NCBI GenBank assembly: GCA_027082175.1
Contig: JALWIX010000094.1
Span: 1-37,804, forward strand
Length of the DNA: 37,804 nucleotides
From: Campylobacterales bacterium
Lineage (GTDB): Bacteria > Campylobacterota > Campylobacteria > Campylobacterales > Nitratiruptoraceae
Direction: 5' to 3'
Shown here: in pieces, positions 23,343 to 31,235 of the stretch
Layout of the letters: the number at the start of each line of letters is the position of its first letter
How positions within the stretch are numbered: the stretch's first letter is position 1
The notes under the pieces: model-generated
Database searches by the model: none
Told to the model about the DNA's origin: nothing
Seen by the model: the letters and a program-made list of their open reading frames with translations, nothing else
Translations under genes and position numbers: made by a program

Positions 23343-24250
23343 ATAATATTTTTCATCCTAAATTCAAAATTATAAGCATCGGTGTGACATACGTCAAAAC
23401 ATCTTGCACACATTATACAATCACCATCTTTAACAAACTCTTTAGTTATACCTTTTTTCTTTCTCTCTTCGTCATATTTAGCTTTAGCAAATTCTAAAAC
23501 ATGATCTTCCGGACAAGCGACAAAGCAAGCCATACAGTGATCGCATTTTTCCATATCCCACTGTACTTTCATAGGGCTTATCCACCCAATAAAACTGTAT
23601 GTAGTTCCTATAGGACACACATATTTACACCATGCGCGCCTTGAAAAAAATATCTCTATAGATAAAATCACAAGTACCCAAACTATAGCTAGACTCCATC
23701 CGTAAACTATAAACCTGCTTATTATTCCTACTGGATTTATCATCTCAAACACCAAATAGCCATCTATTGCGGCAGCAGCTAAAAAAATCACCCAAAAAAG
23801 ATATCTAACTCTAGGGTTAAAACTTCTCTCTTTTATTATACGTTTGTTTACTAGGATTTGGTGGATTCTCTCACCTATCTCACTCAAAAGTCCATAAGGG
23901 CAAACCCAACCGCAAAAAGCTTTTCCTCCCACTATAAAATAAAATCCTATAATCGTTAAAGCACCGATTATTATATTTGTATGGATGTGGTGCTCAGCGG
24001 CCAATATCTCAAGGGTCACAAAAGGATCGATTAGATGAAACCCAAGAAGTCTAGAACCTGTTAATGTTCCTTCTAAAAATTGTATATCAAAATAAAAAGA
24101 GAGGAAAAAAGCCAAATTTATCGTTATAACGCTAAGCCATCTCCAAAATCTCCAAGTAGGCCTTATTTTTCCCTCTTTTGTCTTATAATAAAGAGTGGAA
24201 AGTAAAGGAGCGTTTACTACATCTTTTGAACTTGAGTTATATCTGTCCAT
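23339..24250 (-). CDS. nosH: NosH, NapH-like quinol dehydrogenase membrane subunit
   Basis: Integral membrane iron-sulfur protein that, with NosG, is thought to take electrons from menaquinol for N2O reduction. There are four to five membrane helices, two cytoplasmic CxxxCP motifs (CGWVCPYG and CKYVCPIG), and two C-terminal ferredoxin-like clusters (CDHCMACFVACP and CIMCARCFDVC). The start MDRYNSS at 24250 has a very strong AAAGGAGG just upstream; a TTG at 24280 lies in a hairpin and is less likely. Length 303 aa. Confidence 0.92.
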   Translation of the reverse strand: MDRYNSSSKDVVNAPLLSTLYYKTKEGKIRPTWRFWRWLSVITINLAFFLSFYFDIQFLEGTLTGSRLLGFHLIDPFVTLEILAAEHHIHTNIIIGALTIIGFYFIVGGKAFCGWVCPYGLLSEIGERIHQILVNKRIIKERSFNPRVRYLFWVIFLAAAAIDGYLVFEMINPVGIISRFIVYGWSLAIVWVLVILSIEIFFSRRAWCKYVCPIGTTYSFIGWISPMKVQWDMEKCDHCMACFVACPEDHVLEFAKAKYDEERKKKGITKEFVKDGDCIMCARCFDVCHTDAYNFEFRMKNII

Positions 24251-24270
24251 CCCCCCTCCTTTATATTTGG

Positions 24271-24311
24271 GGATGAGCAATAAATATATTTACAAACATC
24301 TTTGCTCATCC
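24271..24311. repeat. Inverted repeat between nosC2 and nosH
   Basis: GGATGAGCAA (24271-24280) and TTGCTCATCC (24302-24311) form a perfect 10-bp stem with a 21-base AT-rich loop. It fills the short gap between the nosC2 stop and the nosH ribosome binding site on the minus strand. No T-run follows, so it looks like an RNA processing or stability element rather than a terminator. Confidence 0.75.
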
Positions 24312-24312
24312 T

Positions 24313-24813
24313 TTATTTATTTGTTGCTTTTTGCAATTTTTCGTCAAATTGAGAAATCTCTTCCGCTAAACTTATAAGATCTTCTTCTTTCATATTGCTT
24401 AGAAGTCCGTACATAACATAATTTTTTCTCTTTCCAGATTTAAAATCTTTAAGAGCTTGCAATATCTCATCTTTGGATTTGCCAATCAATTTAGGACCAA
24501 CGGCTCCGTTACCGTTGACACCGTGACAAGAAGCGCAATTTCTTCTATATAAAGGACTAACTTCAAAAGCCGAAATGTTTCCGGCTTTCTCTTTTAGCAT
24601 CTTAAGCTGCTTCTCCTCTTCACTCTCCTCTTCTTTTTGTTGCTGTTGTACGGACTGAGCAGTCTTCGTTATTGGAACCTCTAATTTTGATTTTTCTATG
24701 ATCTCTTCTATCTTTTTGAGTTTCTCCAACTCTATATCCAATTTAGCCATATAGACTATCGCCGCAACAGTTAATGCTCCAGATATCAGTGCAATTATGT
24801 GTCTTATCATCAT
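24313..24813 (-). CDS. nosC2: NosC2, membrane-anchored monoheme cytochrome c
   Basis: A 166-aa protein with an N-terminal hydrophobic segment (IIALISGALTVAAIVYMA), a long charged linker rich in Glu, Gln and Lys (about 30-80), and a class I cytochrome domain with one heme site CASCH and a possible Met ligand later (YGLLSNM). Probably an uncleaved anchor holding the cytochrome in the periplasm to pass electrons from NosGH towards NosZ. It lies seven bases from nosC1. Two adjacent ATG codons are possible starts. The second cytochrome of the cluster, matching the gene order of Wolinella. Confidence 0.88.
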   Translation of the reverse strand: MMIRHIIALISGALTVAAIVYMAKLDIELEKLKKIEEIIEKSKLEVPITKTAQSVQQQQKEEESEEEKQLKMLKEKAGNISAFEVSPLYRRNCASCHGVNGNGAVGPKLIGKSKDEILQALKDFKSGKRKNYVMYGLLSNMKEEDLISLAEEISQFDEKLQKATNK

Positions 24814-24820
24814 TTATCCT

Positions 24821-25402
24821 TTATTCAACTTTTTCACCAGCTTGGATTTTTCTTACTTTTTTATTAAATTCGGCAATCTCTTTAGCCAAAGATTTAAGTT
24901 TTTCGTCGCTCATTTTAGAAACCAAATCTTTCATCAATACGTTTGCTTTTTTTCTGCTCTTATATGCTATAAGTCTGTTATAAATAAAAGTTTCATTTTT
25001 ATCAAGCAAAGATGGTCCGATAATACCGTTCGCATAATCATCATGACAAGCTGAACAGTGAACAATAAAATCTTTGCTGAGTTTATTTGCAAGCAAAGAT
25101 ATCTGAACTCTTTCATAAGGGGTTCTAACTCTTCTATAAGCGTCTAAAGGAGTATAGGACTCTTCCTCATCAATGTCTTCTTCGTTTTTGTTATTCTCTT
25201 TGTAAGAGTAGTAAAACTCCCCTTTATCAACCTCTTTACTCTCAGACTTTTGCTCTTTTACCACGCCTTCCGTAACTTTTATCTCTTTTGGAGTTTCGAT
25301 ACTCTCTTTTTGTTCCTCTTTTTTATCTTTGCTTTCACAACCTGCAAAAATTACGGCAGTTACCAATAAAATAGCGAAACTTTTTTTCCCGTAAAACAAC
25401 AT
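24821..25402 (-). CDS. nosC1: NosC1, monoheme cytochrome c lipoprotein
   Basis: A 193-aa protein with a lipoprotein signal (LLVTAVIFAGC, acylated Cys near residue 22), a long Lys/Glu-rich linker to about residue 95, and a cytochrome domain with heme site CSACH and DYANGIIGPSL. The C-terminal pattern (KMSDEKLKSLAKEIAEFNKK) is like that of NosC2 (NMKEEDLISLAEEISQFDEK), so the two probably arose by duplication. Likely a periplasmic electron carrier for NosZ. Confidence 0.88.
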   Translation of the reverse strand: MLFYGKKSFAILLVTAVIFAGCESKDKKEEQKESIETPKEIKVTEGVVKEQKSESKEVDKGEFYYSYKENNKNEEDIDEEESYTPLDAYRRVRTPYERVQISLLANKLSKDFIVHCSACHDDYANGIIGPSLLDKNETFIYNRLIAYKSRKKANVLMKDLVSKMSDEKLKSLAKEIAEFNKKVRKIQAGEKVE

Positions 25403-25404
25403 AA

Positions 25405-26190
25405 TTAACCTCTCTTACCGTAGATTTCCTCATAAGTAGCTCGAGGAACAATTTTTAAAACGTCTGTAGGGCAAAGCTCCACGCATGCGCCACATCCGAC
25501 ACATTTTTCTCTAATCTCGGGAATATATCCTCCATTTTTGGCAACCATTCCAATAGCTAAGGATGGGTCTGGATGATAAGGACAAAGGTCTGCGCATATT
25601 GTGCAATCTTTACCCCTAAACTTTTCAAGTTTTTTTAGTAACTCTACTTGAAGCTCTCTCTTTTCGCTTGGATTTGCTTCATCTTTAATCTTTTTCTCTC
25701 TTCTTTCTTCTTTACTTAGAGCCAACGAGTGCTCGTAAATGGCATCAATAGCGCTATCGGGAACAGGTTTGTTATATAACGCTAAGCAAGCTTTTTCGTT
25801 TACTATAACGGCCATTCCCATGTGAACATATTTTATATCGTCTTTTTCATGATCTAATGCGCCGCTTGGACATGCCAATATACAAGGAAACGCTTTACAA
25901 AGATAGCATCCTCTTCTATCAGGATCGATATATGCCGTACCTACGCCTGCTTTGCCGTCTAAACCTTCCAAAATAATGGAGTCATAAGGACAAACCTGCA
26001 AACATTGACCACACTTTATACAAAGAGCCAAAAATTGATCCTCTTCTACAGCTCCAGGAGGCCTTAGTTTTAACTCTTCTGCTTTTAAGTGTCGCGCGGA
26101 GTATATCCCGGCTGCAGCAGCTAGTCCCAATACGCCAAGACCAGCCATCTTTTTTATAAATTCTCTTCTTTTTTTCTCTTCTTTTGTCAT
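25405..26190 (-). CDS. nosG: NosG, NapG-like periplasmic ferredoxin
   Basis: A 261-aa iron-sulfur protein with a Tat signal (KRREFIKKMAG, twin Arg at 8-9, then a hydrophobic run), so it is folded before export. Four [4Fe-4S] motifs follow: CIKCGQCLQVCP, CYLCKAFPCILACP, CTICADLCP and CVGCGACVELCP. As in NapGH it should work with membrane NosH as a menaquinol dehydrogenase feeding NosC1/NosC2. It overlaps nosD by four bases. Confidence 0.92.
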   Translation of the reverse strand: MTKEEKKRREFIKKMAGLGVLGLAAAAGIYSARHLKAEELKLRPPGAVEEDQFLALCIKCGQCLQVCPYDSIILEGLDGKAGVGTAYIDPDRRGCYLCKAFPCILACPSGALDHEKDDIKYVHMGMAVIVNEKACLALYNKPVPDSAIDAIYEHSLALSKEERREKKIKDEANPSEKRELQVELLKKLEKFRGKDCTICADLCPYHPDPSLAIGMVAKNGGYIPEIREKCVGCGACVELCPTDVLKIVPRATYEEIYGKRG

Positions 26191-27410
26191 AATACCTCCC
26201 CTTCATACATTAACGGCTTTGGATCGGTCAAAAGTTTCAAAGGCTCCGAAAAAGGAGCCAACTTTGCCAAAAAATTTAGTATTGAAATAACGGGTGAACC
26301 GTAAAAAAACTTAACATTTGGATTTAATAACCACATCTTATCTGCATAATAGTAAAGATTATAAGGTATATCTCCTATTCCGTCTCCATCTCTATCAAAA
26401 CCTTGATAATCGTCCCAAAAATTCAAACTCCAATGATTTTGCACGGAGTGTGTTATACCCTTTCCCGAATCGTCATAGACATTTTCAATATTGCCTTTAA
26501 AAACATTTTTTTCGATAATGTTATTAATACTCAAAGAGTGAAAGTGCATTCCTATTGAGTTGTATAAAATCTTATTTCCTATCAGTTTGTTGCTCATATC
26601 GGGTTGAAAAGGCGATCTATCTATATAAAAACCTTTCGCGCAATATAAAATTGTATTGTTTTTAATAGTAAAGTTAGAGGCGTCTTTTAGTCCTATCCCT
26701 ATACCGGTTGTTCCCAACGAACTTATAACGATGTTATCTTCGGCAATCGTATCTTTAGAGTACATAAAAAAAATACCAACGCTATTATGTTTATAAACAT
26801 TTTTTCTTACTATATTTTTCCCGGCGTACATAAAATGCAAAGAGTACCTTCCGTACTCTCCCTCGTTCTCTTCTATAAGATTGCCGTGACTATACCAAAT
26901 AACAAAATCTCTTGACTTATAAAGTCTGTTTTTTCTTAGGATATTGTCATTGCTATACCAAAGTCTTACACCGTCTCCTCTCAATCCCAAAGAGAGCTCT
27001 TTAGAAGTAATATAGTTATTTTCGATAACTGAATTTTTAACATTTTGCAAATCTATGCCAAAGAGACAGTTTTTGATTATGCAGTTTTTTATTCTGCAAA
27101 ATTTGGCATCTTTTATAGATATAGCCGCATCTACATCTTCATGTCTTGAGCCACTGTCTGTTATAGTTACGTTTTCAATGATCACATTTGAACTTCTTAT
27201 CTTTATAACAGTTCCTTCACCCTTACCCTTAATAACCGTTTTCTCACCCTGACCAACAATCATTAATGGTTTGTTTATGACAATATTTCCTTCAAAAACA
27301 CCTTCTGGCAGCTCTATCTTTGATCCTGCCGAAGCTCTATCAATCACTTTTTGCAACTGATTAGCGCTAAGCGATATAATAAGAGCCATCAGCAAAATCG
27401 CTATTTTCAT
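26187..27410 (-). CDS. nosD: NosD, periplasmic beta-helix maturation protein
   Basis: A 407-aa protein with a Sec signal (MKIAILLMALIISLSA) and a right-handed parallel beta-helix of CASH/NosD repeats, visible as recurring short strands with Asn/Ile ladders (NVIIENVTI, NSVIENNYI, NDNILRKNRLY, NTIAEDN-like turns). It acts with NosF and NosY in building the CuZ centre of NosZ. The C-terminal part has the GDGIGDIPYNLYYYADKMWLL landmark region. It overlaps nosB and nosG by four bases. Confidence 0.93.
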   Translation of the reverse strand: MKIAILLMALIISLSANQLQKVIDRASAGSKIELPEGVFEGNIVINKPLMIVGQGEKTVIKGKGEGTVIKIRSSNVIIENVTITDSGSRHEDVDAAISIKDAKFCRIKNCIIKNCLFGIDLQNVKNSVIENNYITSKELSLGLRGDGVRLWYSNDNILRKNRLYKSRDFVIWYSHGNLIEENEGEYGRYSLHFMYAGKNIVRKNVYKHNSVGIFFMYSKDTIAEDNIVISSLGTTGIGIGLKDASNFTIKNNTILYCAKGFYIDRSPFQPDMSNKLIGNKILYNSIGMHFHSLSINNIIEKNVFKGNIENVYDDSGKGITHSVQNHWSLNFWDDYQGFDRDGDGIGDIPYNLYYYADKMWLLNPNVKFFYGSPVISILNFLAKLAPFSEPLKLLTDPKPLMYEGEVL

Positions 27411-28213
27411 TGCTCTTTCTTAGCTTTTAGATATTTATTTTTAGACAAAATTGCTAATAGCGTAAAAAAACTTATTGCCAAAAGAAGCCAAAAACCTATA
27501 GTCGGATATGAATGTGTCGTAAACTGCGCCACTTTCCCATCCCCAAAAACTGTAGGCATAAAGGGTTTTATCTTAAAAGCTCCCCAGTCGTGCATATGGT
27601 GTCCAAACCAATATAACCAGTATGCGTAAAAACCTAAAAATATAACCGGCAAAGCGACAGCTATCCACATTATATAATTTAGCCATTTCCAATCGTAAAG
27701 TATAAAAAGGATGTATGAAAAGGCCAAAAGCACTAAAACATACGGCGCAATAGCTCTTAGATACGGCGCTCCCCTCTCCATTGGGTCCATACCTATAAAG
27801 TGGTTTATGGTATTCATCTCATGTACGTCGCCACTAAATCCATCAAAATGATAATAGACCGGAATCCCCTCAGGAAAAGCGTCTTTTGGATAGTTAGGTG
27901 CTTCTAAAGAAACATACCATATAGGAGCGCTAGCCACACCTATTTCAGCGTTATATTTGATCATATCTTCTAAACGCTGATTTCCATCTTTATCAAGAGC
28001 TTCCGGTGGGGTATTGGGACTTACGTATCTGCCTTTTTGATAAAAATCCCAAACTTTATACGCTATTGGCGGGATTTTATCCGCTTTTCCATCTTTGGCC
28101 AAATCAGGGACATTGTGAGTCAACACAGCTGGAATAACAAACCAATAAAGCAATATGCCAAAAGCAATTAAAGCAAAGATCTTATATTTTATTGCTGATG
28201 CTGAACTAGTCAT
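27407..28213 (-). CDS. nosB: NosB, membrane protein of the clade II nos cluster
   Basis: A 268-aa integral membrane protein placed directly after nosZ, as NosB is in Wolinella-type clusters. Visible hydrophobic segments lie near residues 12-30 and in the C-terminal half (ALAPYVLVLLAFSYILF region, WIAVALPVIFLGFYAYW, FWLLLAISFFTLLAI). The loop between the first and second carries several aromatic and acidic residues. Function is not established; clade II specificity suggests a part in electron flow or NosZ maturation. The ATG has AAAGGAAA upstream and its own promoter (see 28244). Confidence 0.85.
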   Translation of the reverse strand: MTSSASAIKYKIFALIAFGILLYWFVIPAVLTHNVPDLAKDGKADKIPPIAYKVWDFYQKGRYVSPNTPPEALDKDGNQRLEDMIKYNAEIGVASAPIWYVSLEAPNYPKDAFPEGIPVYYHFDGFSGDVHEMNTINHFIGMDPMERGAPYLRAIAPYVLVLLAFSYILFILYDWKWLNYIMWIAVALPVIFLGFYAYWLYWFGHHMHDWGAFKIKPFMPTVFGDGKVAQFTTHSYPTIGFWLLLAISFFTLLAILSKNKYLKAKKEQ

Positions 28214-28243
28214 AAGTTTTCCTTTATTTTTTCATTTTTTTTC

Positions 28244-28249
28244 ATTATA
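28244..28249 (-). promoter_or_regulatory. -10 box of the nosB operon promoter
   Basis: On the minus strand TGCTATAAT is an extended, perfect -10 element; the predicted transcript start is 28237, 24 bases before the nosB ATG. An Fnr-type palindrome is centred at -41.5 relative to that start. Confidence 0.78.
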
Positions 28250-28271
28250 GCATTATTGTGAAATTATATTA

Positions 28272-28285
28272 TTGATTATAATCAA
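28272..28285. promoter_or_regulatory. Perfect Fnr/Crp-family operator upstream of nosB
   Basis: TTGATTATAATCAA is an exact match to the Fnr consensus TTGAT-N4-ATCAA and a perfect palindrome. Its centre (28278.5) is 41.5 bases upstream of the start inferred from the -10 box, the standard class II activator position. A Crp/Fnr-type sensor of oxygen, NO or N2O is the likely regulator; none is encoded in this window. Confidence 0.8.
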
Positions 28286-28290
28286 ATATA

Positions 28291-28381
28291 ATTTACATTT
28301 ATCTTTATAATAACTTGAAGTAATATTTATAAGAACTTATTATATTTTGTTATTAAAATATTACTAAAGACAAATGTAAAT
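28291..28381. repeat. Large imperfect inverted repeat between nosZ and nosB
   Basis: The outer arms ATTTACATTTATCTTTA (28291-28307) and TAAAGACAAATGTAAAT (28365-28381) pair at 16 of 17. An inner pair GTAATATTT (28320-28328) with AAATATTAC (28356-28364) is perfect. TAATAAC (28308-28314) can instead pair with GTTATTA (28349-28355), which excludes the inner pair from nesting, so alternative folds exist. It separates the nosZ terminator from the Fnr site. Confidence 0.75.
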
Positions 28382-28391
28382 CATATGAGGA

Positions 28392-28415
28392 AAATGAGGG
28401 GCAAGCCCCTCATTT
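28392..28415. terminator. Terminator hairpin after nosZ
   Basis: AAATGAGGGG-CAAG-CCCCTCATTT is a perfect GC-rich 10-bp stem beginning three bases after the nosZ stop; on the minus strand it is followed by TTTCC, a weak T-run. It probably terminates most nosZ transcripts and protects their 3' ends. Confidence 0.85.
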
Positions 28416-28417
28416 GG

Positions 28418-31027
28418 TTAGAAGAGATGAGCGTTTTCGTCTATCCACTTGAGATATTCGATGATATCTTTTATCTCTTGATCGCTCATATGCTGATTAG
28501 GCATTTTAAGGTTGAAATAGTCAATCATTGCTTTTACATAAGGATCGTTATAGTATTTTTCAGGGTCTTTGATAAAGTTGGCAACCCACTGCTCGCCATT
28601 TTCATGTCTTTTTAGAACACCAACCAAATCAGGTCCTGAACTAACTTTTCCTATAACGTGACATCCGTTACATCCGCCTTCAGCAAAAGCAACCTCTCCT
28701 CTTTTTGCAGCTTCGCTCATTGGAGTAGCTAACTTTTTAACTAGTAGATCTTTAGCTCTGATACCAACATCTGCAGTTTTTACTAAATATTGCCAAGCTT
28801 GATATTGGAAGTTGATTGCTGTATCAATATCGCCTTTTTTAAGCGCTTCTTCAGCTTTTTTCTCTTCGGCTGGAACTTTATTGAACTGATCCATAGCGTC
28901 ATCAACAAGTTGTTTAACTACAGGATACTTCTCGTAATGGTTATCTTTTAAGAACTTAACAACGCTTAAGATAACTTTTTTGGTTGCTTCGTTAAGAGCA
29001 ACTGTCTTATTATACTCTTTCATCAACTGTTCTTTGCTCATTTTTTTGAGCTTAATTTTCTTAACTGACTTATACTTTTTATTTGGATCTTTAACAAGCA
29101 AATAACCCATCATCTCTAAGTGTAGCGCAGAACAGAATTCTGTACAGTAATATGGAAAAACTCCTTCTTGATCAGCCTTAAAGGTTATAGCTACAGTTTT
29201 ACCCGGCTCTAAAGAAGCGTGAACGTTATACCAATCAACTGTAAATCCGTGAGTCTCGTCTTCAGCTCTTTCTAGGTTTGTTAAATAAAAAGTCACTATA
29301 TCTCCCTTATTTACAGTTACGCGTTCAGGGTTTATGTGACTTCTAACCACTGTTCCGTATACATAAACATGGTTTCCTTTTCTAACAATTCTTTCTTGAC
29401 CTGCAAGAGTTTTACCCTCATGAATTTTTCCGGTAAAAGGATTGGTACCCATTGGATATCTAACTTCGGTATGAAGCTTTTCTGCTCTAATAGCAACAGC
29501 TTGGTGAGGCTCACCTAATGGTACAGGCATATCGTATAGCAGTTTCATCTTTTTACCGCTTATGTCGATAAGCTGATGGTTTTGCGGATGAAGAGGTCCT
29601 ATCGGATTAAATCTATCGATAGCAAGTTTATTCAACGCTATTATGTACTCTCCTTGAGGATCTCTAGTTTTACCTTCCATACCGCATAGGTGACCAATGT
29701 TATAATTTACGTTAACTTTGTCTTTAACTTCACAAGTTAGATAGTTCCATTTTACAACCTGACTATCAACATAAAGCGAGGTATATACTTCTCCTTCTGT
29801 TTTCCATTTTGGACCATATTGGTTATGAAGCGGTCCTAATCCAAGTTCGGCTTGACAATGCATAGCTTTTTTCATATCCAAGATAGGTATTCCATAAGGG
29901 TCTCTTCCCGCATACTCTTTATTTTTGATAAGTTTTTGAATCTTTTTAAAATCGTATACAGTAGCGTGGGTATCAAGTTTTCCGCAAACTATAATATATC
30001 TTCCATCCGGACTAACATCAACGCCGTGTGGAGATTTTGGTTCTGGTATGAGGAAAAGACAATCGTTTTTTACGGCTACCTCTATAGGTATAACTTTTAT
30101 ACCGTTTATTATTTTAACGTTTTTAGGGTCTTCAGCAAGTTCAGCAAGCTTTTTCCAGTTATAAACATGTAAATAATCGGTATCGTTTCTACTCATACCC
30201 GCTTCAAAAGGAGGAAGACCTTTTTCAATACCTCCCGTATACATTTCTGAGTTAAACGAGTTTGTAAATCCCCATCCGTAACTCAACTCTTTACCGGCAT
30301 CGCTTAAATCTTGCATATACGGTGGCATCTCGATAACAAAAGATTTTTCAGGTATAATTCTCCCATTTTCGTGATCAAACTTCCAACAAGTTACTCCTCC
30401 TCTATAAACGTCAGCATACTCTTCAATAGGATGATATTCGTTATCAAACGGAGCGGCGTACTGACAAGCTTCTAAAATATACTCGCTATTAGGAGTAAAG
30501 AAAGCTCCACCATGGTCGGATTTAAAAACGGGATTAACTACTATCTGCTTTGTAACAAAATCTTTTAAATCAATTATAGCTATTCTAGGATTCGCTTTGT
30601 CGTTTATAGCTAACCATTTGCCATCATAAACGCCGTTTGTCTCTGAAATAGCCGGATGGTGGGTATCTCCCCAAGTAATAGGCTTTCCGCGATACCAACC
30701 TTCTTGAAGCACTTTTTTGGTATCGTCATCATATCCCCAACCTTGCCAAGGTTCCGGAGTAAAAACACCGATAAATTTTAATATTCTCATCGATGGAACG
30801 CCGTAAACCATAATCTGGCCGGACTGCCCTCCAGAACTAAAAACTATATATTTATCCCTTTTGCCGCTTGGTGTATAGGTCTTAGCAGCGGCAAGGATGT
30901 CATCTTGCGTTAGACCCCTCTCCTTCATAATCTTTTCAAGTTCGCTCTGCGCTGTCGCGAAACTTGAAATCATACACAGGGCCGCAGCTGTACTAAGCAG
31001 CTTTTTGAGCGTATGTCCCGCTTGCAT
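28418..31027 (-). CDS. nosZ: Nitrous-oxide reductase, clade II, with C-terminal cytochrome c
   Basis: Reduces N2O to N2 in the periplasm. The signal peptide (KKLLSTAAALCMISSFATA) has no twin Arg, so export is by Sec, the clade II pattern. The N-terminal beta-propeller carries the CuZ histidines (WGDTHHPAISETNG, SPHGVDVSPDG, LGPLHNQYG, PLHPQNHQ, GEPHQAVA). The CuA domain has CTEFCSALHLEM with C628, C632, H636 and M639. A C-terminal heme domain has C786-x2-C789-H790. Length 869 aa fits clade II with the fused cytochrome. GGAGG precedes the ATG. It is transcribed alone or first, with a terminator behind it. The cytochrome should receive electrons from NosC1/NosC2. Confidence 0.97.
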   Translation of the reverse strand: MQAGHTLKKLLSTAAALCMISSFATAQSELEKIMKERGLTQDDILAAAKTYTPSGKRDKYIVFSSGGQSGQIMVYGVPSMRILKFIGVFTPEPWQGWGYDDDTKKVLQEGWYRGKPITWGDTHHPAISETNGVYDGKWLAINDKANPRIAIIDLKDFVTKQIVVNPVFKSDHGGAFFTPNSEYILEACQYAAPFDNEYHPIEEYADVYRGGVTCWKFDHENGRIIPEKSFVIEMPPYMQDLSDAGKELSYGWGFTNSFNSEMYTGGIEKGLPPFEAGMSRNDTDYLHVYNWKKLAELAEDPKNVKIINGIKVIPIEVAVKNDCLFLIPEPKSPHGVDVSPDGRYIIVCGKLDTHATVYDFKKIQKLIKNKEYAGRDPYGIPILDMKKAMHCQAELGLGPLHNQYGPKWKTEGEVYTSLYVDSQVVKWNYLTCEVKDKVNVNYNIGHLCGMEGKTRDPQGEYIIALNKLAIDRFNPIGPLHPQNHQLIDISGKKMKLLYDMPVPLGEPHQAVAIRAEKLHTEVRYPMGTNPFTGKIHEGKTLAGQERIVRKGNHVYVYGTVVRSHINPERVTVNKGDIVTFYLTNLERAEDETHGFTVDWYNVHASLEPGKTVAITFKADQEGVFPYYCTEFCSALHLEMMGYLLVKDPNKKYKSVKKIKLKKMSKEQLMKEYNKTVALNEATKKVILSVVKFLKDNHYEKYPVVKQLVDDAMDQFNKVPAEEKKAEEALKKGDIDTAINFQYQAWQYLVKTADVGIRAKDLLVKKLATPMSEAAKRGEVAFAEGGCNGCHVIGKVSSGPDLVGVLKRHENGEQWVANFIKDPEKYYNDPYVKAMIDYFNLKMPNQHMSDQEIKDIIEYLKWIDENAHLF

Positions 31028-31061
31028 ATTTTGCCTCCTTTGTTAAATTAGTGTTAAACCT

Positions 31062-31067
31062 ATTATA
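31062..31067 (-). promoter_or_regulatory. Candidate nosZ promoter, -10 box
   Basis: On the minus strand AATTATAATAGG contains a perfect TATAAT; the predicted start is 31055, 28 bases before the nosZ ATG. Unlike nosB, no good Fnr palindrome stands at -41.5. Confidence 0.6.
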
Positions 31068-31205
31068 ATTCCTAAACGCTTAAATATATATTAATCATAT
31101 AAGTTTTAGAAGTAAATTTTCGATTTTTTTTATATAAAATATAATTTTTCCTTAACAAAACCAAAAGATTCTTAAAGAATTAAACAAAATATTACATTTG
31201 TGTGA

Positions 31206-31235
31206 TTTTGGTTAATTATCTTTTAATAACCAAAA
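31206..31235. promoter_or_regulatory. Dyad TTTTGGTTA-N12-TAACCAAAA upstream of nosZ
   Basis: Perfect 9-base arms separated by 12 bases, about 150 bases upstream of the predicted nosZ start. A further half-site, AACCAAAA, is at 31159-31166. No T-run follows on the minus strand, so it is more like a regulator site or mRNA leader structure than a terminator. Confidence 0.45.

Noticed and set aside
31085-31098. ATGATTAATATATA on the minus strand as an Fnr site for nosZ
   Set aside because: Only the TGAT half fits, the second half does not match ATCAA, and its centre is about five bases too close to the -10 box for a class II position.
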